Shown piece after piece: positions 22,318 through 32,949 of a DNA stretch of 64,000 nucleotides. The notes under the pieces were generated by a model, which ran no database searches, was not told the DNA's origin, and saw only the letters and a program-made list of their open reading frames with translations. Both the position numbers and the translations under genes were made by a program. This DNA comes from Sphaerosporella brunnea (lineage: Eukaryota; Ascomycota; Pezizomycetes; Pezizales; Pyronemataceae): contig VXIS01000038.1 in NCBI GenBank assembly GCA_008704415.1, positions 168,389 to 232,388 on the forward strand. The letters run 5' to 3'. Position 1 is the first letter of the stretch, and the number at the start of each line of letters is the position of its first letter.

Positions 22318-22677
22318 ATGGTCGACATTCCGCAGAACAAGTGGGCCCTTGTCGCCGCCGCGGCGCTCGGCTACTCCGCCATGACCAACGCGCAGTACCG
22401 GGTCATCTGCCCGACGGTGCGCGGGCTCTGTCCGGTGCCGCCCGGGCAAGGCGCCAGGTGCTGGACCGAGATGACTGCTGACCAACACGAGGCCTACCTC
22501 CAGCGGCTGAAGGGGAACTTCCCCGGGGTCAGGGACCCGGTGAAGTTTGTTTCCTTCGTCAAACACGTGCTCAGCGCCTACAAGGGAGAGGCCAAAAGGA
22601 GACGGTCGTCCTGTCGACCGGCCAGTGCAGAGGACGCAGGAACCGGAGACGTGGGGAAACCTAAGGAGGAAAATTGA
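22318..22677 (+). CDS. Hypothetical protein, 119 aa
   Basis: ATG at 22318 (context ATCGATGG) opens MVDIPQNKWALVAAAALGYS and ends KPKEEN. The C-terminal third is basic, with KRRRSS, which could be a nuclear localisation signal. The protein is GC-rich in codon use and free of low-complexity stretches, unlike the chance ORFs around it. A splice-acceptor-like TTGCAG lies 6 bp upstream of the ATG, and an open frame before it (about 22200-22340, including SSRDIHEYNTVGQPITAALT) may be an upstream exon in another frame. No family is recognised. Confidence 0.4.
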   Translation: MVDIPQNKWALVAAAALGYSAMTNAQYRVICPTVRGLCPVPPGQGARCWTEMTADQHEAYLQRLKGNFPGVRDPVKFVSFVKHVLSAYKGEAKRRRSSCRPASAEDAGTGDVGKPKEEN

Positions 22678-23239
22678 GATGATGGTGGGCCACCGTTCTA
22701 TATGGAAGCAGATGGTTGAGCGGAACGTGTAGGCGGTTCGCAATCGCATTCTCTGCGGGGTGCTGGTGAAGCAGGTTCAACGATGCCATAGATCAAGGCA
22801 CGCAATGGTTCAACGTAATAGTTCGCGATGACTTTCCCTGTGTGAGTGCTGGATAAAACGTGCAATATTCGGTAGCGTTGCAGCACGCGTCGCTGATCGA
22901 CGTCCTGGATTTCGGTCATCAGACGGCGTGGACGAGTGCCGTGTAGGGACTGTGCAGGAAGAGTATTGGCAGTTCTCGGGGCGGCACCAGCAACGTCGTC
23001 AGCCTGCCAGACTCGGACTCGGGCTGCCTCGTATCTGCAGGCACGCAAGGAATCCCTCGCGCACGGCGGTACGACCAACGCCATCCAGACGAGGAGCTTC
23101 CTGAAAAGCGTGGTCTGTTGGCGTAAACAGCTGGAACTTGCGGAACAACGACAACCTGGGAGCTGCAGGACAAAATTGGTAAAGAACTCCAAAAGTACGC
23201 ATTGCGAAAACGACGACAAAGACGCAAGAGGAAGCAGAT
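22678..23239. other. Non-genic stretch left of a gag remnant
   Basis: Minus-strand and plus-strand ORFs up to 183 codons overlap and have no domains. The right part (about 23100-23240) may be the decayed leader of the copia-like remnant that follows. Confidence 0.35.
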
Positions 23240-23760
23240 GGCGATTCAATGGGTACCGTCGCTTCAGGAACTACCCCGGTGTGGGTGAAAGCCATGAGGC
23301 TACGCCTGGACGGTTCAGGAATTGACAATCTGATGTCTGGCAGTGGAACGCAAACAGGCCGCAACACGAAATGCAAGGGCAGGACTCACCACACTGCTAG
23401 AAACGAAGGGAATGGATTACAGCCGTATCGACGGATACCACAGCAACCGCAGCAATGTGCAACGCAGCTGGCGACGTGACCGATCACAGGTTGATGTCTA
23501 CTGGCATCCATAACGGCGTTCCAGACGATACGCATCGTGGTCACCTGCGCCCACCTCGAGCGAATGAAACGATGTGAGAGATCAATACCTGCTATGAACG
23601 CTGCAGCAGCCGCGGATGCCGCGATGTATGCCCTGGATGGAAAAGGAGAAGGACTATGTTGCTGCGAGTGCGGCATGATCGGTCACATGAAACAAGCTGT
23701 TCACACCGGGAAAAGAACAGTCAGTCCGATCAGAAGGTCGAAATGCCTTAAGTCGAGGCC
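23240..23760 (+). pseudogene. Second copia-family gag remnant
   Basis: The start reads GTTPVWVKAMRLRLDGSGI, parallel to DNYPVWVKAMKRHMKGAGL of the 1.84-kb element. After an internal deletion, LERMKRCERSIPAMNAAAAA and DAAMYALDGKGEG parallel LQRMEVCDRYMPAKKATTAA and DAAMYAKDEKK. The following CCCECGMIGHMKQAV is the zinc knuckle, lacking the last cysteine. Stops and frame changes break it. It is clearly older and more diverged than the full element and has no recognisable LTRs nearby. Confidence 0.8.
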
Positions 23761-24119
23761 CCGACTCTGGGCTGTTGAGAGCGGAATGTCATCCACGCGC
23801 TGCTTGTACGAATCCGACATCTTTGACTCAACAAGGCATGAAGCGACTTGAGTCAAGCATGCAAGATTTGTTGAGGACCCGGGTTTTGGTGACTGGGCAG
23901 GATCAGGAGGAATTTTGGTTTGAGTCCCGCAACACCACCACAGCAGCAGGTGCATATTTTGTTTCTTCACTAGGAGGGTGTTGTTTAGCTAACGTATTGG
24001 CAGCACGTAGCTAAAACCACTCATCCGCCGGTATCTACCTACCTCTGACATTCTACGAGGCTTGCCTCACAGCCAACCAATAGTTCCCTAGCCGCCCACG
24101 ATTACAGCCTCAGGTCAGT

Positions 24120-24520
24120 CGGATCTACCTACCTCTGTACCGAGCCTTAGGACCCATTCATGTGCATGTGTCCGGATATGCAGGCATGGACATCGCCTGG
24201 AATATCATACCCAATGGCAGCGGTTCTGGCGTCACGTCCGCATGTCGTGGCTTGACCTAACGTGTGTATCGCTAAGGACATACCTACTGGCAAAGCTGAG
24301 GCAGGTCGCGCGGAAACTGTCGTTGTTGTATGATAGGCAGCGGGAGGCGGCCGTGATGTGCGCGTGTGGGATTTGGCCGGTGGATGACAGGCGATGCGTA
24401 CATAACAACGCTGTTCCGATCACTGCAAGGCTTCTCACTTCAAGAAAAATAAAAAGGAATTCCATCCTGCCGCTCACAATGTCCATTCCGCTCCAGTGCC
24501 GCCATTTGACAGTGGCAGTC
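24120..24520 (+). repeat. Diverged dispersed repeat, copy 2
   Basis: Partner of 16660-17010: shares GTGTCCGGATATGCAGG, GACATCGC, CCCAATGGCAGCGGTTCTGG versus a similar block, GCTGTTCCGATCACTGCAA and GCTCACAATGTCCATTCC. It has ~100 bp more in its middle. The origin is unknown. Confidence 0.6.
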
Positions 24521-25383
24521 CTAACGGTTCTCAATTCACCGGAGCAGTGTCCAGCTCAAGTGCGACTGCCTAAGGGAGCGGTATCCTTGCGGCATTCGCT
24601 GGTGAGAGTCATTGAGACTTTGTTCAATGTCTTCGGCGGCATTAGCACTGTCTTGAGCCCTAGGCATTGCAGTCGCGGTAGTGCCTACGCGATGGTTAAT
24701 CTGTCCCGATGGAAAGTCGGAACAAGCGCCTGATCAGAGGGCACAGTGTCAGTAAAAGAAACAAGCGTTGCATAATGACACAGCTGAAAGTGATGGTCGA
24801 GTGAATTGTCTGCTATCTGAGGCGAGCAACAGCAGTATTAGAGACCGTACAGCCTGTTTGCAAGAACGAAAGAACCGCTCTGGCAACTCATCCGATCCCA
24901 CGTGAATGTATCCAGTATCAATCCTAGGACCACGTCGATCAAGGCCGGGGTGACAGTGCCTCTTCTGTTTGAATCGTTGACCGTTGACTTCCGAACGTAC
25001 AGAAACTGCAGGCGCTTCATGGTGGGGGGCAGTAAAACTGTGTCTACCGAGCCTTCTGGCGAGGTAGTCTGTAGACTGGCATGCTGGCCTGTCGTCAGTA
25101 TGGCACGAGAAATCATCTCTATGTAGTAGCGGGACGGACGAGGAACCGCCACGCCCAGACCGGGGATGGGATTTGGTGGCGACGTATCCTGTGCCCCAAA
25201 TAAGCTTTACGTTCGCCAGGTCGTTACGGTGACTGCTGGGTAAGGATGGTCTGATATGCCAGTCACGAACTGCAAGGTATTGGGCACAGCGATGTCACGG
25301 TACAGTTACGATGGTGATCTTTGTATGCCGCCTGGTATTATCGGCTGCAACGAATGCAAGACTCCGTACACTCGCAAATATGT
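24521..25383. other. Non-genic stretch
   Basis: Only short ORFs (maximum ~104 codons, minus strand 24838-25152) with no recognisable domain. Confidence 0.35.
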
Positions 25384-25629
25384 ATGTCAGCCGCCGTCAA
25401 AAGAACACCTGTGGACTCGATCGCAGCAGCAGCAGTGCCGGGTACAGTCTTCCCCGATGACGTTGCACACTGGTGCATTCGGACGATCAAGGTGGAGGGG
25501 CGAGCCAAGGCTGCCCCAGTGGACCGTGCAGCTGGCGAGACGAGTGCAAATGCGGCAGAAATAGATGAGGACGCTGCCATATGGCACCTACAAGCCGCCG
25601 GGAACCGCGTTGCCCGAGAAAAGGTGTAG
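25384..25629 (+). CDS. Hypothetical small protein, 81 aa
   Basis: ATG at 25384 opens MSAAVKRTPVDSIAAAAVPG and continues through a hydrophilic Ala/Glu-rich stretch to REKV. Codon composition is coding-like and no low-complexity repeat is present. No promoter, splice site or family is recognised, and an alternative frame (25256-25564) overlaps it, so the call is weak. Confidence 0.2.
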   Translation: MSAAVKRTPVDSIAAAAVPGTVFPDDVAHWCIRTIKVEGRAKAAPVDRAAGETSANAAEIDEDAAIWHLQAAGNRVAREKV

Positions 25630-27040
25630 TACGAGGAGGGTGTTTCGCCCAGCTCTTGCACACTTGGTGGTCCCTCCAATCTCACTGCGCGACCGAGACT
25701 TCCCATGTTTGAGTCCCCATCCACGGGATGCTTGAATTGCAGAGGCTATGCAGTGCCGCCCCCACCTTGCTTGAGTACCGGCACCAGCGCCCCTGGCTGG
25801 GCAGTTGATGGTGATGTGCACCTTTCAGAACGTGCTTCTGCGGCACCTATGGCCCATCTGCCCGGGTCGACCAGTTACCCACCCCCCGCTGGTTATTCGG
25901 CGCCCTTTCGTATTGCGTGTTGACAGAGTATATTCGCCAGGCACGGGACATTGTCTGGGCAACCGGGGTAGTCAATTTTTCTTCCGCAGTGAGGTGCTTC
26001 ACGTTTGGAAGATACAACGAAGGGTTTGCTGAGATCTGATGCAACTCACATACTCCGTATGTGCCAGCCACAGATCCGACGCGACTGCAACCAAAAGGTT
26101 TCCCCAAGTGCAGTAGCAGCAGCAGCGACCATGCAACGTTTTGATTAGCAAGAACTCTACACAACAATGTATTCCCCACAAATGATGCCGTACTTCCACC
26201 AATCAGCATACCAATCGCTGCCGTCGAGTTGCGGCGTAGGAACCAAACTACCAGCACAGTCAGTCGGGAGCCGCGTTTATGTGAAGGAGCTGAATGAAAA
26301 CCCACGGTAACGAAGAACTGCCAGACCGTTGGTGTTGCGGCCACCGTTCGCCAATCGCAAGGAGGCATCTAGCCTGCTGCCAGGTGCGCTGTTCGGTGTG
26401 AGGTGGGATGGGACGGTTCTTGCGTCCGGTGAAAGGAAATATATATATACGTTGTCGCGCCCGAAGTCTCCAAACAGGCTCTGTATTTCACTTCACAGTC
26501 GCGAACCCGCTAGAGCGGACACCAACTGACGTATCATATCCTCTATTGGGTGCGGTAGAGGGACCAGCATCGCAACAAAGCAGAGCTTCGCCTCGAGCAT
26601 AGAAAATTCGCTCAGATGACGCTGTGCATGCGAATTTTCTGCCCTAAATGTTGGAGATAGGGACCAGACTCGAGGCACGGCAGTTGCCAATGGCTTCAGA
26701 TGCAGCTGAGTTAAAACAGGGAGGTAATTTGGCGATTTGAAAATAAGACCTGTTGAATCCTTCTCGTTTGACGATACCGAGGCTTTGAAAACTGTATGAA
26801 CGTCGTCGAAGAACCGCGGCGTTGAAGGATATCTCGAGGCGGAGGTGAGCGAGGGTTCGAAGATGTTCGTATAACGAAACTGTTTGAGCAGCGGATATGT
26901 CAGCACACCGAAAACCCCGCACACTGTGGCTTCACGATGTTTTTGTGGTGTGTGTGTGTCCGCTCTACCAGGCGAGGTAGAGTGTACGGTTTCGATTCGA
27001 CAACTCATTTGCCCCCGCGATTCGCTTGCTACCACTCAGT
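25630..27040. other. Non-genic stretch, target region of a LINE insertion
   Basis: Minus-strand ORFs of 173 codons (25847-26368) and 180 codons (26493-27035) are the longest; neither has a recognisable domain. The right edge is the 16-bp target duplication of the LINE at 27057. Confidence 0.35.
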
Positions 27041-27968
27041 AGTAACCTCAGCCGATGGACGCTCAAGCGGCACTCAAACGCCTGAGGCGTAGCGACCCGG
27101 GGGCAGGTCAATGGCTGCTACCACGAATCTGCCAAGCTGAAAATGAGCTACGTCTGCTCGGCTGGAACACCGAGTACAGATGGGTGCCCGGGCACAAAGG
27201 CATCCCAGGCAACGAAATGGCCGACCAAGTCGCCAAGGCCGCTGCAAGAGACCGACTGGACAGGCCGCACACAGTCGAGGTCACATCACTGGCGCACATT
27301 GGCCGCCTAGTCACCGACGCCAGGACGAAAGACCGAAATGCCTGGCTGAGCCGCCAGATCAAAGCCAAATCCTACTATAAGCGTAAGGCTAAATGGGACA
27401 AGACTGCGGGCAAGGCTCCTAAAGCACTGGCGTCTCGATACTTCCAACTCCGGCTCAACAAAGCACCCACCGCTCCATATCTGATGTGGACCGGCCGCCG
27501 GACGGAAGACAAGTGCTGGTGGTGCCGCAAGGCCCCCAAGCAGACGAGGGAGCATCTCCTGAAGAGATGCGCAAGATGGAAGAAAGAGCAGGAAGCCCTA
27601 TGGAAGGCCATAGGGCTGGCAACGAAAGTAGGCGGCAAGGAGGGCTGGAAGAGGACCTCCACTCCGGTGGCCAGGATCCTGGCAGACGCTAGGTGCACGG
27701 AAGTCCTGCTGGGCTTCCTGTCGAGCACGCATGTAGGAAAGTGGCCAGAGCAGCCACAAGAATGACCCCGCCTGTTCTTCCCTTTGCTTTCCTTTGTCTT
27801 TCCTTTGTCACACATTGAACACGACTTTCCTTGGTATGTCTATTGAATCACGCCCGGCTGTGGACACATGAGGTCCAAGGGTAGATTTATGTATATAGTC
27901 CCATGTCATGGCCGCAAGCGGCCGAATACAGGATGATTAAAACAAAAAAAAAAGTAACCTCAGCCGAT
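27041..27968 (+). mobile_element. 5'-truncated LINE (family A) with 16-bp target duplication
   Basis: An exact 16-bp repeat AGTAACCTCAGCCGAT (27041-27056 and 27953-27968) flanks a ~896-bp insertion that ends in an A-rich tail (AACAAAAAAAAA). The insert begins inside the RNase H domain of ORF2 and includes a ~190-bp 3' UTR with CATGGCCGCAAGCGGCCGAA. The target duplication, tail and 5' truncation are the classical signs of target-primed reverse transcription. The intact duplication and open frame suggest a recent event. Confidence 0.95.
27057..27765 (+). pseudogene. LINE ORF2 C-terminal fragment: RNase H plus CCHC motif
   Basis: The frame is open from the insertion point to TGA at 27763-27765. 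It starts in RNase H at DAQAALKRLR (second catalytic Asp), contains WVPGHKGIPGNEMADQVAKA (conserved His and last Asp), then a basic linker and CWWCRKAPKQTREHLLKRC (C-x2-C-x9-H-x4-C), and ends HVGKWPEQPQE. Reverse transcriptase and endonuclease are absent. The apparent ATG at 27055 is formed by two bases of the target duplication and one of the element, so it is not a native start. The family is Tad-like by domain order. Confidence 0.9.
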
Positions 27969-28439
27969 AGTCCGCCTGGCAACTCGTCGGAATGAACGTT
28001 TAACGCCAGTTAGCCAGGCGATAGCGCTTGCAGTGAGCCCCCCATCGAGACGGAACGGAACTCTATCGTGCGAAGCGTGCGAGCGATAGCCCCTGAGCGT
28101 GTGCGCGTATAGCGATCGCCCATTCCGTACCCCGGCAAAGGGGGGCCCCCTCTGTGGGTAGGCAGAGGCACCTAACCCCCACAAATCGCTAGGACTCTTC
28201 CGGTGCCCCGGGCGGGGCCGATTGCAGTGTGGGGATGATGGTTTTTGGCAGCAAAGAGACCACATTCCAGCGGGTGATATATCACCGACATCGAGAGCAC
28301 AGCGATGTTGAGATCTTTGGGCGTTAGAAGCGGGCGTGCATATGGGCGGAGGAATGCACATGGTGGGCCGATCGGGGAGGGAGCACATCGAGTCGATATA
28401 GGGATCGCTTTCAGTGAAGGGTTGGAGGAGGCTTCTTGG
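27969..28439. other. Non-genic stretch between LINE fragments
   Basis: Minus-strand ORF of 142 codons (27960-28388) without recognisable domain. Nothing else is seen. Confidence 0.4.
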
Positions 28440-28615
28440 GTTTTCCTTTCACTCTTTTTACATAATGCGGTTTTCCTTGGTCTTTTCCCTTAGAAGGGCC
28501 GCAGGCCACAGTAGTCGGCTCAGCCGAAGGAGTAGCATAGTCTCTTCTTTCTAATATGTCATGGGTGCAAGCGGCCGAATACATTAGAATACATTATGAT
28601 TCAAACAAAAAGAAA
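28440..28615 (+). mobile_element. LINE 3' UTR fragment (family B)
   Basis: GGCTCAGCCGAAGGAGTAGC and AGTCTCTTCTTTCTAA match the reverse complement of 20220-20278; then CATGGGTGCAAGCGGCCGAA matches the family-A tail, ending in ATTCAAACAAAAAGAAA. So families A and B share their last ~60 bp. The fragment is only a 3' end; a possible 10-bp duplication (AGTGTGGGGA near 28228 and 28619) is too short to rely on. Confidence 0.75.
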
Positions 28616-28759
28616 CCGTAGTGTGGGGAGCGTGGAAACAATGCGAAAATGGTGTTTGCGATAACAGGGAAATACGTACTGTTACCGGTGGGGGGGCTAT
28701 GCAGGTGATGTCAAGGGATGGGTAAGCAAGTAAGCAAACAAAACAACGCCCGACAAAGC

Positions 28760-29400
28760 TTATATCTTGTAGACGTCTCTCGCACTATTCTGCAGCTCAA
28801 TTAACCGCGCTCCGTTCGTCTCGGGGTTTGCAGCGTCGTCCTCCAGTCGCGTGATTTCCGATGGCGTAGGTGACCTGCCGCACCTTGAATTCCATGCCAG
28901 CCTTGAGCTCCTTCGTCTTCAGATCGCGGTGCGCGTATACGTTGTTGGCCTTGCATGTCACGATGAATGCTGGGGTATCGCCCGGGTCCAGGATAACGCG
29001 CCTGAAGAACATCGACGTTTCTGATGTCCAGGATCTTTCCGTCTGACATGAGAACGTTTGTAGTGTATTGCTTGGTTAGAGCGGCGTGGACACTGTGTCG
29101 GGCATCCGATAGCCAGGATTTCAGCGTCTTCACATCATCCTTCACGTAGGCATCGAGGACCTCGGGAGGATGTCTTCGAGCACCTCACGCATGAAGGGCT
29201 CGAGCTGCACGTTAGGGTCGATCTCGGGCATCTTGCGGATGACCATGGCGGTCTCGTTCACGGCGAAGAACCCACGCCAAGCGGTCAGCAATATTGCGGC
29301 TTGCCTGGATGAATGGGTCGTTAAGGTTCTTGCGCAGGTTGAAGAGGGACTGCATGGCCGTGTTGTGGAAGCCATAAATCTGGCACGTTGAAAGAGTAGA
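28760..29400 (-). pseudogene. TIM44 (mitochondrial import translocase subunit) C-terminal pseudogene
   Basis: Reading the minus strand through four frame changes gives a continuous Tim44 C-terminal domain: FNLRKNLNDPFIQASRNIAD, FAVNETAMVIRKMPEIDP, QLEPFMREV, EVLDAYVKDDVKTLKSWLSD, ALTKQYTT, SDGKILDIRNVDV, ILDPGDTPAFIVTCKA, KELKAGMEFKVRQVTYAIG and finally RLIELQNSARDVYKI with TAA at 28760-28762. Tim44 docks Hsp70 at the TIM23 channel in the mitochondrial matrix. Frame changes lie near 28855, 28996, 29165 and 29268, each explained by one base. The sequence resembles Pezizomycotina Tim44 more than basidiomycete forms. The N-terminal half and presequence are not recognised. An essential gene cannot be this broken, so an intact copy should exist elsewhere, unless the indels are assembly errors. 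Confidence 0.85.
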
Positions 29401-29879
29401 AAACATACTTGGGGTCTTCCTCAAACCGCTCAATCATGGGGGCCGCGCTCTATCGCAGCTCACTCTGATGCTTGCGCTCCTCCTGCTTCAGAAAGGTTGG
29501 CAGCCATTGTGGATGTAGTGGAGCCGGTGTGAAAGCGGGTTTGCTGGAAGACGTTGGTTTGCTTGGTGTTGAACGTGCTGGAAGAAAGGAAGGAACAACG
29601 TGTGGGGAGGAAGATGGATTGGCAACGGAAAGAAGTTCGAGAGAGCAGGGTTCAACGGGGCGCCCGCGGTAAGGTGTTTGCCCTGCTTTACAATGACATA
29701 CTCTCGGCGTAAATTTGTAGATTTATCCACGAGATAGGACAGGGTGTCAGAGATCAGAAGTACCAAGGCTGCGCATGGGCGCTTGTGGGGTCGAGCAAGG
29801 CGTGAAGAAAGAAGTGCGCTGAAGTTTATCTTCAGACTGTTAGTCCAAGAAAGTTGAAAACAAAAAAAAACGATAATTG

Positions 29880-29980
29880 AGGACGCCGGGAATCGAACCC
29901 AGATCTTCTTATTATGGCCCACCCAAGTCCAATTACTCGGCAGCGCTAGAGATGCGCGGTACCACTGAGCTACCCCCCCC
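29880..29980 (-). tRNA. tRNA-like Pol III unit, possibly tRNA-Ala(AGC) pseudogene
   Basis: On the minus strand TAGCTCAGTGGTA (A box) is followed 60 bp on by GGTTCGATTCC (B box), a five-pair T stem (CTGGG/CCCGG) and, after CGTCCTCA, an oligo-T terminator (nine T at about 29862-29870). The spacing implies either an intron or an insertion: the anticodon loop could read CT-AGC-G (Ala). The D stem (GCTC versus CCGC) and anticodon stem pair poorly, and the acceptor (GGGGGGG with CGTCCTC) has one mismatch and two G-U pairs. A tRNA pseudogene or tRNA-derived SINE head is therefore more likely than a working gene. Confidence 0.55.
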
Positions 29981-32194
29981 GGATGCTTGGTCCAAGCTGT
30001 TAACATTGTTCACAGCACACGGGGTTACCCTGCCGTGGTGGCGCAACACGACGACTGACATGCAGCATGATAGTGCGAGATCTGTGGTGCGCCATGGACA
30101 TAGGCAACAATGGCATACCGCAGTCCCCCGTGGCAGCATGCGTCTTAATCACCTCCTGGCGGGAACGTTTGTGGTGGAGGAGTGATAATATCTTATCACC
30201 CATCTGCTTGACGGCCAGAAGTAGCGCTATGTGGAGAAACGTTGGGTTCCCGAGAGCGCGGTTCTAACCGAAAAGGTGAATTCACACGTCGGTTGCACAG
30301 AATGAATCGCTGGCGACCAAGATGAGGGTGATGAGGCGCGGTGCAGGCTATGCAGTCACCATCACCCGCTCGCGCCGCGGCGTGCAATCCTCCACAGCAC
30401 CACATCCCCGGTCTGCAAGCTGGCATTTTTGAGCGTGGACGCTGTGATGTCACAGTTGTAGCACCCCTACTCGCTTCGTAGGAAGGACCGAATCATCAGT
30501 TATATGGAAACGCCATCGATGGTATGGCCAAAAGGCCTTGCACTGTGCAACGGTACTTGGACGACTTGGCCGGAAAGTTCCATGTCAGAGCAAGGGTTCC
30601 TCGTACGCGGTTAGAAAAGTAGTGTGGCGTACAGTTCCTTTGCTGTTATGTGTTTCCATTCTGTTCCGGAAGGCTGCTGGATCTCCTGTACATAGCCTTT
30701 CCTCTTCACTGGACAATTTCTCGTCCTCGAACTCCAGTTCACTCCTGCCTTGGGATCCACGCCTCCGTCCTGTAGATCTACCTCGCCAGTTGTGTGTTCT
30801 CAGCTCCAGTGGCTTAGGACCTCTCGTCCTTGCGCCATCACCATACAGCCTCAACACCCACTTGTTGCAAGTCCCGTCTGCATTCTGTCTGCTCGCGCTG
30901 CAGACCCGAGCCCCGACCCTCGTCTGCCATTTGTCCCCCTCTGCCCGATATTTACACACAGCAGGCTGCGCAGTGGTCCGGGGCGCACTGGATGAGGACC
31001 GATAACTGAGTGGCGATAGGAGATCGCACGATGACCGAAGTCGTCGCGGCGACGTCGCGAAAGTTGATCGGACTGTATGGACCGTCAGCAATCGCACCGG
31101 CGCTCGGCGGTGGTGAACTCTCACGATGACCGCGCAGCCGAAAACCCATTGTCGGTGATCTGTGTTCCAAGTTTTAGCCATACGTGCACGAAGAGCGTCT
31201 CAAATTTCCATCCCCCGGAGTCTACTGATAAAGACCGGACTCTGGAAAGCAGCATTCAACGGACGAGCTCGACTTCATTACATTACGTACAGTTGCCCCA
31301 CATCATTGAGAAATTTCCAGCAGCGATGATCAAAACCACAAGTGTACCGTTCAAGTTGAGGAATGGCAATACATTCCCTGTGCTACATGCCCCTTCGTAG
31401 ACAGCTCAAACACTTCAAGACGTTGACTTGGCAGGGTTGAACGTTGATGGCAAAATAGCAGCGATTGAAGGGCAAGACACCATCACTAGCGAACCACGGT
31501 GCAGAGTCCAGGGCAAAGAAAGAGGCGGTGCAAAGAAAGGGGTCGGCGCGAGATTGGCGCCAAAGGAAAAGGAAAGCCTCGCAGGCAGTGCAAACGACAA
31601 GCCGTCTTGCCCCCGTCGTTTCCAGGTCCCGTCCGTGTCCTCGAAAGAAATCCCGCCAACGAAGAAAGACTGTATGAATGCAGTCCTGCCTGTAGGCGAG
31701 CAGCATCTGGCGGCCTTGCAGGCAGCCCCAGCGGGTGTGCAAGGGCGCTGCTACACCGGAAGGTGCATCGATCCCTTTTTGTTGTGCCGACTACCTTTCA
31801 CTCGAATGCTATGCAGAGGGGCCATCTGCCGCTGCCAGAGGATTGTCGACTGCCACCAGCCTGCCGGCACAGAATGTCCTAGGCAGAGCAGTGTGTTCTC
31901 GCGACCGCCAGAACACCCCTCAGTCGTTCTACGCACACAATCCAACCTGAAATTGCAACCGCCACTACTTACTGCCGCAATCGCCGGACCAACAGCTTCC
32001 CTATCACTAGCGGCATTGGGGTGCGCGACTTCGATTCGCTGTGGGTAGCGGTTTTATATGTTTACGTTTTCGCTCAGAAGCGAGACCCATAGAGCGATTT
32101 CTTGCAGTCGAGTATATGGGCAATTCCACTGACACCCCACCTTCAACTAACCGCCTCTGGTCGCCTGCCGATCGGTGTGGCATTGCTCCTCAGG
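29981..32194. other. Mostly non-genic stretch
   Basis: Longest frames: + 31428-32048 (206 codons, non-ATG start) and - 30585-31181 (annotated separately). A possible TATA-free, repeat-poor region; no transposon ends, RNA genes or recognisable domains seen. Confidence 0.35.
30585..31181 (-). CDS. Hypothetical protein, 198 aa, doubtful
   Basis: ATG at 31181 opens a 198-codon frame. The middle contains CKYRAEGDKW, VCSASRQNADGTCNKW and GDGARTRGPKPLEL, a spaced-cysteine and basic pattern somewhat like a zinc-binding or DNA-binding region, followed by an acidic patch (ELEFEDEKLSSEEERL). I cannot assign it to a family. The opposite strand is also open for 155 codons, so chance is possible. Confidence 0.25.
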   Translation of the reverse strand: MAKTWNTDHRQWVFGCAVIVRVHHRRAPVRLLTVHTVRSTFATSPRRLRSSCDLLSPLSYRSSSSAPRTTAQPAVCKYRAEGDKWQTRVGARVCSASRQNADGTCNKWVLRLYGDGARTRGPKPLELRTHNWRGRSTGRRRGSQGRSELEFEDEKLSSEEERLCTGDPAAFRNRMETHNSKGTVRHTTFLTAYEEPLL

Positions 32195-32425
32195 GCGCTG
32201 AAGCTATTGCTAAGAGGTACGTGCTGAATGGTTGATTGGTACAGAAATGACTGAAATCACGTCCCCATTCGCCGGTTCCTCGTTCCATCTCACCAACCAT
32301 CCTTGGCCGTTGAAGCTATTGCTGCGTTGTACGTGCTGAATGCTTGACTGGCACAGAAATGACTGAAATCACGTTCCCATTCGCCGGTTCCTCCTCGTTC
32401 TACCTCACCAACCATCTCTCGCCAG
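32195..32425. repeat. Tandem duplication, period ~113 bp
   Basis: Two copies share GAAGCTATTGCT, GTACGTGCTGAATG, ACAGAAATGACTGAAATCAC and CCCATTCGCCGGTTCCTC, starting near 32201 and 32314. The right copy has a 3-bp CCT expansion. No coding sense. Confidence 0.85.
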
Positions 32426-32949
32426 CAGCTGGGCGAGCCGTAGCTAATGCAGGGTGCTGAATCAATTGCAACTGTCCGGTGGTTGCAGGTCATTTTAACA
32501 GGTCGAAATGTAGGAGGTATGTCCTCCACCGGCACGTTGTGGGCTGCATCTTTGCATTTCTAAGTCGCGAATTTGCACAGAGTGATAACCAATGAAGCAA
32601 CAATGATGTGCATTCTTTACACCCGAGCCAGAGCTCATGCAGACAACAGCCGGCCGGCTGGGCTGCGAGTTCGACGGCCGTGCTTGGTTTTTGATCAGCC
32701 GTGGAAAGGTAGTGAACAGCCTGTTGACAAGATACTCACACATCGACATGCAAGTCCCCCGTGTAGCTCCATCGTTGTTACCTCGAACTGGTATCAATCG
32801 TGGCTACACGGTGCGCCGACAGACGAACAGGCGCACCACACGTAGCTGTGCGCTGAGGGGGGCGAGCACATAGAGTACGCGAAGGTCAACTTTGATCCTA
32901 TCGCACCATTCGCTCACCGTCGCGGGCGTAATGTGGCTAACGCAATCAG

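Noticed and set aside
28226..28628. AGTGTGGGGA as target duplication of the LINE-B fragment
   Set aside because: Only 10 bp, the enclosed left part has no LINE similarity, and the right copy is not adjacent to the tail.
31428..32048. 206-codon open frame on +
   Set aside because: Non-ATG start, no domain, and competing frames of similar length overlap it.
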